Of a DNA stretch of 7,781 nucleotides, positions 1-4,683 are shown piece by piece. The notes under the pieces were generated by a model, which saw nothing but the letters and a program-made list of their open reading frames with translations, was not told where the DNA came from and made no database searches. This DNA is from Dolichospermum compactum NIES-806 (GTDB lineage: Bacteria > Cyanobacteriota > Cyanobacteriia > Cyanobacteriales > Nostocaceae). Position numbers and translations under genes: made by a program. The stretch is taken from NCBI RefSeq assembly GCF_002368115.1, contig NZ_AP018316.1:585365-593145 (forward strand), written 5' to 3'. Position 1 is the stretch's first letter; every line of letters begins with the position of its first letter.

Positions 1-3
1 ACC

Positions 4-28
4 AATGTGCCAGTTGCGTAAGTCCTGA
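4..28. repeat. Left copy of a 25-bp inverted repeat bounding the window
   Basis: This stretch contains TTGCGTAAGTCCT and is the reverse complement of 7757-7781 at about 21 of 25 positions by eye. The GACTTACGCA word on the complementary strand is a common end sequence of interspersed repeats and small transposable elements in Nostocales, from general knowledge. It may be the end of a separate element lying mostly outside the window. Confidence 0.6.
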
Positions 29-64
29 ATTTATCAGAATCAGGATATCCAGGATTTAAGGATT

Positions 65-163
65 AACAGGATGTAACTGTTCACACTCCCCCCTATCTTT
101 AAGGAGAGATCAAGGGTTTCGATAATTTTAGAGGGGGGGGAGTGAATAACTACAACAGGATGT
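65..163. mobile_element. 79-bp nested insertion in copy A with 10-bp target duplication
   Basis: AACAGGATGT occurs at 65-74 and again at 154-163, flanking 79 bp absent from copies B and C, which read straight through (ACAGGATGTTGTTTGA). The inserted piece has imperfect inverted ends: TAACTGTTCACACTCCCCCC (74-93) against the complement of GGGGGGGGAGTGAATAACTA (133-152). This is a non-coding miniature element with a duplicated target. Copies B and C serve as natural empty-site controls. Confidence 0.65.
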
Positions 164-274
164 TGTTTAAAAGTATCATGTTTTGATTTTTGATTGTCCA
201 TCTTTATCTGTGTTTATCGGCGTTTATCGGCGTTTAATTATTTTGGTATTACTGTTAGATTACTAATTTTTTTA

Positions 275-315
275 AACGAACCACAGAGGACACGGAGGAC
301 ACAGAGAAAAAATAT
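275..315 (+). repeat. CACAGAGG-type interspersed repeat in copy A
   Basis: Begins AACGAACCACAGAGGACAC and continues with GGACACAGAGAAAAAATAT. Copy B has the same block at 4438-4479, and the core CCACAGAGG(A)CACAGAG also lies inside the ATPase gene at 5800-5830. Similar runs are frequent in filamentous cyanobacterial genomes, from general knowledge. Confidence 0.6.
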
Positions 316-381
316 CAGTTATCTTTGTGTGGGAAGGGAGTAATTTTCTCGTTCATCTAATTAATTATCTCAAAATTGGGG

Positions 382-463
382 AAGCTTTCATCAGAAAATA
401 AAATCCTGTAAATCCTCAAATCCTGGATATCCTGATTCTGATTTAATAATTTTCTGAAAGCTT
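382..463. repeat. 15-bp inverted repeat enclosing the right arm of copy A
   Basis: AAGCTTTC(ATC)AGAAAAT at 382-399 pairs with ATTTTCTGAAAGCTT at 449-463 apart from a 3-nt bulge. The left arm lies in the element interior and the right arm lies outside its terminal repeat. The enclosed loop is the entire right terminal repeat. Copy B has no such outer arm. Confidence 0.45.
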
Positions 464-713
464 TAGATGTTAGAGTTTACAAATCTCGATGCGAGAGACC
501 CACAACCTTAGTAACCAATCCAAACACCACCAAGGCCTGGATTTCTCACCAAGGCTCTCAAAGCCTTATAAAATCTAGATTCTGGATTTTCACACTGCTG
601 CAAAAATGCCCCTGTGCAAAATCGCTGAAACCCATTGTGTGTAAGGATTTAGAAGACTGTGATAGCGAAGCACTCCGTAGGAATTGCATTGTTTGTGATA
701 AATGCGGGGGTAG

Positions 714-731
714 GCGCAAAGACGCAAAGTG
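714..731 (+). repeat. GCGCAAAGACGCAAAG interspersed repeat
   Basis: The sequence GGCGCAAAGACGCAAAGT is a short direct iteration of CGCAAAG. From general knowledge, similar CGCAAAG iterations are scattered between genes in Nostoc and Anabaena relatives. Only one copy occurs in the window. Confidence 0.45.
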
Positions 732-774
732 TTTTTTAGGGTCTTTGCATAAAGTAAAGTTAAAAAATGGTAGG

Positions 775-800
775 TTGGGTTAAGCGGAAGCGCAACCCAA
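775..800. repeat. TTGGGTT/AACCCAA hairpin repeat
   Basis: TTGGGTT (775-781) pairs with AACCCAA (794-800), with an inner GCG/CGC pair (784-786, 791-793) around a GAAG loop. With the preceding GGTAGG it resembles the very common cyanobacterial GTAGGTTGGGTT repeat. It lies 100 bp before the first gene. There is no T-run after it, so it is not an obvious terminator. Confidence 0.5.
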
Positions 801-886
801 GGAAAAGTTTGATAATATTAATTTTGGGTTTAACTTCACTGTATTATTCCATAATTGATGAAGGATTGATATTGATGACGAGAAGC

Positions 887-892
887 AAGGAG
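887..892 (+). promoter_or_regulatory. Ribosome binding site of the first gene
   Basis: AAGGAG lies 8 nt before the ATG at 901. It is the strongest Shine-Dalgarno match in the window and fixes the start. Confidence 0.8.
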
Positions 893-900
893 AATAGTTT

Positions 901-2076
901 ATGCAAGTAAGACAAGAAATTTTTGATACTTATTGGCGATTTGCTGCTATGCGTCAAGAAGTTTTTTTCAACAAACTTAAAAATGTATCACTACCTTGGA
1001 CGAGTGATCCTATTCTTAATACTTATAAATTTTGTAATGCTTATCGAGTAAGTGATCGGGTTTCTCAATATCTGATCAAAAATGTAATTTATGATGAAAA
1101 TAGGAGCAAAAATGAAGAAGAAGTTTTATTCAGGATTTTGCTATTTAAAATTTTTAATAAAATAGAAACTTGGGAATATTTAGAAAAAAAAATAGGAGAT
1201 TATATTACACTGTCTAATTTTGATTTAGACGTATATTCAAACATATTACAAGAGGCTATGGATCTTGGATATGTGATTTATACAAGTGCATATATGTCCT
1301 GTGCTAGTAAAGAATTTGGTTATGATAAAAAACACCAGAACCATTTGGCATTAATTGATAAAATGGTTGTCCAAGACAGGGTAATTAATTCTATCGTTAA
1401 AGCTAAAACTTTAGAAGAGATTTTTCATATTATTGAATCATATCCATTGTTAGGTAAGTTTATGGCTTACCAATTAGCAACAGATATTAACTATAGTGAA
1501 GTTATCAACTTTGATGAAAATAGTTTTACCATAGCAGGACCAGGAGCAGAAAGAGGTATTAATAAATGTTTTATTGATACCGAGGGAAAAAGTTATGCTG
1601 ATGTCATTCATTGGATGACAGAAAATCAAGAAAATGAATTTCAACGTTTGGGTTTAAATTTTCAATCTCTCTGGGGTCGTCCATTACAAGCTATAGATTG
1701 TCAAAATCTTTTTTGTGAAACTGATAAATACTGTCGAGCCGCATTTCCTGATTTAAAAAGTAATCGTAAAAAGATAAAAGCAAAATTTACTGCAACTCCT
1801 CAGCCAATTGATTATTTTTATCCACCTAAATGGTGTATTAACGAGAAAGTTCAAGAAACTTTAGCTCAGAGATTACCACCATTAGAAATTCCTAATTTGC
1901 AGGATAATTGTCAGCAGTTATCTTTAGAATTAGATTCTTTTGTAAAAACTACATCTGAAATTCCGAATTGTATATCAAAACAACATAAAAAAAATGGGCA
2001 AAAAACTACGCTAAAAAAATCAACCCTTTTGCAAAATACAGACGCAGCAAAATCTCAACAGTTGTGTCTTTTTTGA
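901..2076 (+). CDS. 5-hmdU DNA kinase helical-domain / aGPT-Pplase-like DNA base hypermodification protein
   Basis: This 391-residue protein resembles the family described computationally as the helical domain of phage 5-hydroxymethyluracil DNA kinases, related to the aGPT pyrophosphorylases and to helix-hairpin-helix DNA glycosylases. Family-like motifs are KFCNAYRVSDRVSQYLI (43-59), EEEVLFRILLFKIFNKIETW (72-91), a glycine loop IAGPGAERGINKCF (211-224) and DCQNLFCETDKYCR (266-279), the last with three cysteines. I see no P-loop, so the kinase half found in phage fusions is absent. Residues about 285-391 form a basic, low-complexity tail that ends in QLCLF (387-391), a close match to the sliding-clamp-binding motif QLSLF; QLSLEL (339-344) is a second, weaker match. 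The start is fixed by AAGGAG 8 nt upstream. It leads a same-strand run with DUF1643 and MazG genes and is very AT-rich. The family was assigned from recalled motifs, and the reaction is unknown. Confidence 0.7.
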   Translation: MQVRQEIFDTYWRFAAMRQEVFFNKLKNVSLPWTSDPILNTYKFCNAYRVSDRVSQYLIKNVIYDENRSKNEEEVLFRILLFKIFNKIETWEYLEKKIGDYITLSNFDLDVYSNILQEAMDLGYVIYTSAYMSCASKEFGYDKKHQNHLALIDKMVVQDRVINSIVKAKTLEEIFHIIESYPLLGKFMAYQLATDINYSEVINFDENSFTIAGPGAERGINKCFIDTEGKSYADVIHWMTENQENEFQRLGLNFQSLWGRPLQAIDCQNLFCETDKYCRAAFPDLKSNRKKIKAKFTATPQPIDYFYPPKWCINEKVQETLAQRLPPLEIPNLQDNCQQLSLELDSFVKTTSEIPNCISKQHKKNGQKTTLKKSTLLQNTDAAKSQQLCLF

Positions 2077-2121
2077 TATTTTCTAATATTTATAAATCAA
2101 GACTAATTCAGGGTAAAACAC

Positions 2122-2628
2122 ATGGAAATAAAAGGATATGCCGAGATTGATATTACTAAAAAGTATCGCTATTTATTAGGACGTAAATGGGATGAAACTT
2201 TGCCGCAAGTTACCTTTATAATGCTTAACCCAAGTAAGGCTGATGAAAATGAAGGTGATCCCACACTGACTAGATGTATTAACTTTACCCGGTCTTGGAA
2301 GAAATACGGTTCTCTTGAACTGGTTAATTTATTCGCTTATCGTGCTACAAAACCCTATGAACTTCGCCAAGTAGATGACCCTGTGGGACCCAAAAATAAC
2401 TATTATATTGAATTAGCAACACAACGCGCTGACTTAATTATTTTAGCTTGGGGTGGTGGTGCGAATAAGCATACCAGAATTAAAAATCGTGATAAGGAAG
2501 TGCTAAGTCTAATTTCTCGTCAACAACCTATTTATTGTCTAGAGCTAACAAAGAAAGGATTTCCACATCATCCGAGAGGTCTTAGAAATAATCTAGAGCC
2601 AATTATTTTTCCCTATCAACAAAGCTAA
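2122..2628 (+). CDS. DUF1643 domain protein
   Basis: This 168-residue protein is a single-domain DUF1643 member over almost its whole length. Recognisable family motifs, in order, are MLNPSKADENEGDPTLTRC (34-52), ELVNLFAYRATKP (66-78), DDPVGPKNN (85-93), LAWGGGA (108-114) and LTKKGFPHHPRG (142-153). No biochemical role is established for the family as far as I know. By eye, the order 'NPS loop, strand ending in N, strand ending in WG, HP loop' resembles the uracil-DNA glycosylase fold, an inference that would suit its neighbour. There is no signal peptide or membrane segment, so it should be cytoplasmic. The ATG lies 45 bp after the upstream stop with AGGG at 2110-2113, so co-transcription is likely. 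The family assignment is confident; the function is not. Confidence 0.85.
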   Translation: MEIKGYAEIDITKKYRYLLGRKWDETLPQVTFIMLNPSKADENEGDPTLTRCINFTRSWKKYGSLELVNLFAYRATKPYELRQVDDPVGPKNNYYIELATQRADLIILAWGGGANKHTRIKNRDKEVLSLISRQQPIYCLELTKKGFPHHPRGLRNNLEPIIFPYQQS

Positions 2629-2636
2629 ATTTCAAA

Positions 2637-2665
2637 TTGTAATGGTGACACTTTTTAAGTATTAC
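2637..2665 (+). promoter_or_regulatory. Possible weak internal promoter before the MazG gene
   Basis: TTGTAA (2637-2642) and TATTAC (2660-2665) are separated by 17 bp in the longest gap of the gene run (99 bp). In such AT-rich DNA this match could arise by chance. It would allow the MazG gene to be expressed apart from the first two genes. Confidence 0.2.
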
Positions 2666-2714
2666 TCAGATTTGTATTTTGTCTCTATAAAAATCAACAA
2701 CAACATTGAAATTT

Positions 2715-2719
2715 GAGGA
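2715..2719 (+). promoter_or_regulatory. Ribosome binding site deciding the MazG-gene start
   Basis: GAGGA lies 8 nt before ATG 2728. The in-frame TTG at 2713 overlaps this site and has no equivalent site of its own, so 2728 is preferred. Confidence 0.75.
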
Positions 2720-2727
2720 ATTGCATT

Positions 2728-3624
2728 ATGAATTTTTCTGAATATCAATTACAAGCATTGAATACAGATCAAATTCCTGCTGTTGAAGGTAGTGAATTAA
2801 TCATACCCTTACTAGGTTTAGTTGGTGAAGTTGGTTCATTAATGACAGAATATAAAAAACATTTACGCGATGGTGAAGCACACAAATTATTTAAAGAAGG
2901 AATTGCAGAAGAATTAGGAGATATGCTTTGGTATATTTCCAATATAGCCAGTAAATTTAACCTTAATTTACAAGAAATTGCAGAAGATAATTTAAGAAAG
3001 TGCAATGACCGTTGGGGATGGAGAGATTCAACAGAAACAGATAATAAAAATACAAGTTATATCTTTGATAATGAATTTCCAGAACATGAAAGTTTACCAC
3101 GACAATTTGAAGTAGAAATTACAGAGATAAGCAAAGATAATTCAGTCAAAATGAAAGCATTTATAAATAAAGAACAAATAGGAAATGACCTCACAGATAA
3201 TTCCTATAAAAGTGATGGCTACCGCTTTCATGATATTTTTCATTTTTCCTATGCCGCAGTTTTAGGCTGGTCTGTAGTTACTCGTAGTATTCTTAAACGT
3301 AAGCGCAAAAGTAATCCTCTTATTGACGAAGTTGAAGACGGAGGGCGTGCAGTAGCTATTGAAGAAGGTATATCAGCACTTGTATTTAGCTATGCTAAAG
3401 ATCACGGTTTTTTAGAAGGTGTTTCAACATTAGATTATCAACTATTGAAGACCATCAAAAATATGACATCTCATTTAGAAGTGTCTTGTTGTTCGCTAGG
3501 AGTTTGGGAGAAAGCTATTTTCATGGGTTATGATGTCTGGCGACAGGTGGAGAAAAATCGAGGAGGAACGGTAGTTGTTGACCTTGATGCAGGCTTGATA
3601 ACCTATCAAATAGGAGTAAGCTAA
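2728..3624 (+). CDS. Two-domain MazG-like nucleotide pyrophosphohydrolase
   Basis: Starting at ATG 2728 the protein has 298 residues. Residues 1 to about 97 form a MazG-type all-alpha domain (GLVGEVGSLMTEYKK 30-44, AEELGDMLWYISN 60-72, then NLRKCNDRWGW). MazG enzymes use acidic residues and Mg2+ to cut nucleoside triphosphates to monophosphate and pyrophosphate. The second helix keeps E-x-x-D (E62, D65). The first has GEVGSL where classical members have GExGEL, so one usual metal ligand is replaced, with E41 nearby. After a spacer, residues about 124-295 form a second conserved-looking region: DGYRFHDIFHFSYAAVLGW (163-181), then DEVEDGGRA..IEEG (200-214) and LLKTIKNMTSHLEV (239-252). It looks helical and acidic and may be a degenerate MazG-like half or a MazG-associated C-terminal domain. 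The substrate is unknown; context suggests unusual dNTPs. Confidence 0.75.
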   Translation: MNFSEYQLQALNTDQIPAVEGSELIIPLLGLVGEVGSLMTEYKKHLRDGEAHKLFKEGIAEELGDMLWYISNIASKFNLNLQEIAEDNLRKCNDRWGWRDSTETDNKNTSYIFDNEFPEHESLPRQFEVEITEISKDNSVKMKAFINKEQIGNDLTDNSYKSDGYRFHDIFHFSYAAVLGWSVVTRSILKRKRKSNPLIDEVEDGGRAVAIEEGISALVFSYAKDHGFLEGVSTLDYQLLKTIKNMTSHLEVSCCSLGVWEKAIFMGYDVWRQVEKNRGGTVVVDLDAGLITYQIGVS

Positions 3625-3659
3625 CATCAAGGGTAAAGCAATAAAAGGATCTAAATATC

Positions 3660-4247
3660 ATGACTATTGCACAAGAAACACGCTACTATTCACCTAAAGA
3701 ATACCTGGAATTTGAGGTAAATTCAGAACTACGTCACGAATATATTGATGGATTAATTATCCCCATGACAGGCGGAACACCAAATCATAATAAAATAGCT
3801 GGTAATTTATATGTTGCCATACATTTTGCTCTTAAACGTCAGCCTTATGAGGTCTATTATACTGACCAACGGCTTTGGATTCCTAAACGACGGATTCATA
3901 CTTATCCTGATGTAATGGTTGTCCAAACTCCCCTAGTGTTTGAAGAAGGAAGAAATGATACTATTACTAATCCGGTGATGATAGCTGAAGTCTTATCAAA
4001 ATCTACTAAAGGTTATGATAGAGATGAAAAGTTTGCAGCTTATCGGACTATTGCCAATTTTCAAGAATATATTTTAATTGACCAATACACAATTCACGTT
4101 GAACAATATGTTAAAACTGATCATAAAAAATGGATATTTTTAGAATATGAAGATATTAACGATACTTTAAATTTAACTTCTGTTTCTTGTCAAATTTCTC
4201 TGGCTGATATTTATGAAAAAATAGACTTTACTAGTGCAGAATCATAA
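3660..4247 (+). CDS. Uma2-family (DUF820) PD-(D/E)XK nuclease-like protein
   Basis: This 195-residue protein is of normal length for the Uma2 family, which is heavily expanded in cyanobacteria and is annotated as putative restriction-endonuclease-fold proteins. Typical features are YSPKEYLEFE (10-19), ELRHEYIDG (23-31), an NHN motif (42-44), YPDVMVV (82-88), IAEVLSKSTKGYDRDEKFAAY (108-128) and a C-terminal ISLADIYEKIDF. Candidate active-site residues are D84, E110 and K124. AAAGGA (3644-3649) lies 10 nt before the ATG, and the gene follows the MazG stop by 35 bp, so it may be the last gene of the run. Uma2 genes occur widely next to unrelated genes, so its place here may be incidental. The target and physiological role of the family are unsettled. 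A repeat element begins 5 bp after the stop. Confidence 0.85.
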   Translation: MTIAQETRYYSPKEYLEFEVNSELRHEYIDGLIIPMTGGTPNHNKIAGNLYVAIHFALKRQPYEVYYTDQRLWIPKRRIHTYPDVMVVQTPLVFEEGRNDTITNPVMIAEVLSKSTKGYDRDEKFAAYRTIANFQEYILIDQYTIHVEQYVKTDHKKWIFLEYEDINDTLNLTSVSCQISLADIYEKIDFTSAES

Positions 4248-4259
4248 TTATTTGTCTGA

Positions 4260-4291
4260 TAGCGTAGCGTGGCGTAGCGTGGCGTAGCCAT
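4260..4291. repeat. GTAGCGTGGC tandem repeat interrupting the left arm of copy B
   Basis: Two perfect 10-bp units GTAGCGTGGC (4264-4273, 4274-4283) plus a partial third sit inside a block starting TAGCG and ending AGCCAT. Removing the 32 bp rejoins TGTCTGA with ATCAGG and restores the sequence complementary to the element's right end. GCGTAGCGTGGCGTAGCC-like runs are common in Nostocales genomes, from general knowledge. Confidence 0.6.
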
Positions 4292-4437
4292 ATCAGGATA
4301 TCCAGGATTTAAGGATTTACAGGATGTTGTTTGAAAGTGTCGTGTTTTGATTTTTTATTGTCCATCTTTATCTGTGTTTATTTGCGTTTATCTGCGTTCA
4401 ATTATTCTTGATATTACTGTTACATTGGCATTTTTTT

Positions 4438-4479
4438 AACGAACCACTCCAGACACAGAGGACACAGAGAAAAAATATC
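4438..4479 (+). repeat. CACAGAGG-type interspersed repeat in copy B
   Basis: AACGAACCACTCCAGACACA followed by GAGGACACAGAGAAAAAATAT. It is the counterpart of 275-315, differing mainly by CTCCAGA replacing part of the first unit. Confidence 0.6.
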
Positions 4480-4654
4480 GGTTACCTTTTGATTCACGCA
4501 ATTAATTATGTTTAGAAGTCGGGGATCTTTGACCACAAAATAAAATCCTGTAAATCCTAAAATCCTGGACATCCTGATTCAGACAGTTAACCCCCAAAAA
4601 AACCACCCCACACCTCAGACAGATGAAAAGGTATAGACTCAGTATCTAAAATAT

Positions 4655-4677
4655 GATATCAAAGCCCGATTGATACC
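4655..4677. promoter_or_regulatory. Short hairpin in the ATPase leader
   Basis: TATCAA (4657-4662) and TTGATA (4670-4675) form an inverted repeat around AGCCCGA, ending 9 nt before the ATPase start. No clear Shine-Dalgarno sequence precedes that start, so the hairpin occupies the usual ribosome-binding area. It could be an operator or a translational element, or chance. TATGAT (4652-4657) overlaps it and could be a -10 element, though no -35 was recognised. Confidence 0.3.
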
Positions 4678-4683
4678 AAAAGT

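Larger units (their letters stand above)
34..441 (+). mobile_element. MITE-like repeat element, copy A, with 39-bp terminal inverted repeats
   Basis: The outer arms 34-72 and 403-441 are inverted repeats matching at 37 of 39 positions. Each arm is itself an iteration of AGGAT words (AGGATATCCAGGATTTAAGG and onward). The interior matches copies B (4253-4585) and C (7632-7756) in the same order: GGATGTTGTTT, then TGTCCATCTTTATCTGTG, then 10-bp GTTTATCNGC units (two here, 212-231), then GTATTACTGTTA, then a CACAGAGG-type run. No transposase is encoded, so any movement would depend on a helper elsewhere. Without the nested insertion (75-153) and its duplicated site the copy would be about 320 bp. 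The shared order and long arms are seen directly; calling it a MITE is an inference. Confidence 0.7.
442..900. other. Repeat-rich intergenic region upstream of the first gene
   Basis: No convincing gene is present. It holds a small hairpin (AAGGC 551-555 with GCCTT 563-567), a GATAGCGAAGCACTCCGTAGG-like repeat starting at about 661, a GCGCAAAGACGCAAAG repeat and a TTGGGTT/AACCCAA hairpin, followed by about 100 bp of AT-rich leader. The leader contains TATTAT (842-847) and CATAAT (850-855), which could serve as -10 elements, but no well-spaced -35 was found, so no promoter is called. A frame open from 442 to 780 has no ATG and crosses these repeats, so it is not taken as a gene. Confidence 0.6.
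4253..4585 (+). mobile_element. MITE-like repeat element, copy B
   Basis: Same family and orientation as copy A. The left arm is TGTCTGA (4253-4259) plus ATCAGGATATCCAGG and onward from 4292, split by a 32-bp insertion. The right arm (about 4543-4585) ends CCTGATTCAGACA, the complement of the rejoined left arm. The interior carries the shared blocks: GGATGTTGTTTGAAAG, CCATCTTTATCTGTG, two 10-bp units (4376-4395), ATATTACTGTTACATT and the CACAGAG run. It lacks the 79-bp nested element found in A. It starts just after the Uma2 stop and ends about 100 bp before the ATPase gene. No coding potential was seen. Confidence 0.7.

Noticed and set aside
541..660. Segment that felt like the degraded end of an insertion sequence
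   Set aside because: No transposase motif, inverted end or target duplication could be identified from the sequence alone.
442..780. Open frame of 113 codons on the + strand with a cysteine-rich stretch (CIVCDKCGGRRKDAKC) resembling a zinc ribbon
   Set aside because: It has no ATG and no ribosome binding site, and it is assembled from interspersed repeats (GATAGCGAAGCACTCC, GCGCAAAGACGCAAAG, TAGGTTGGGTT). It is most likely non-coding; a translated search finding homologues with a start would change this.
775..800. Hairpin considered as a transcription terminator for an upstream gene
   Set aside because: No gene lies upstream in the window and no T-run follows; it matches a common interspersed repeat instead.
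2713..2727. TTG start giving a five-residue longer MazG protein
   Set aside because: The TTG overlaps the GAGGA ribosome binding site used by ATG 2728, and the extra residues MRNCI add nothing to the MazG domain.
2769..3005. Minus-strand open frame of 78 codons opposite the MazG domain
   Set aside because: It is fully antisense to a well-supported gene and has no recognisable motif.
4264..4289. Short tandem repeats considered as a CRISPR remnant
   Set aside because: The units are 10 bp and contiguous, with no spacers, and no Cas gene is present.
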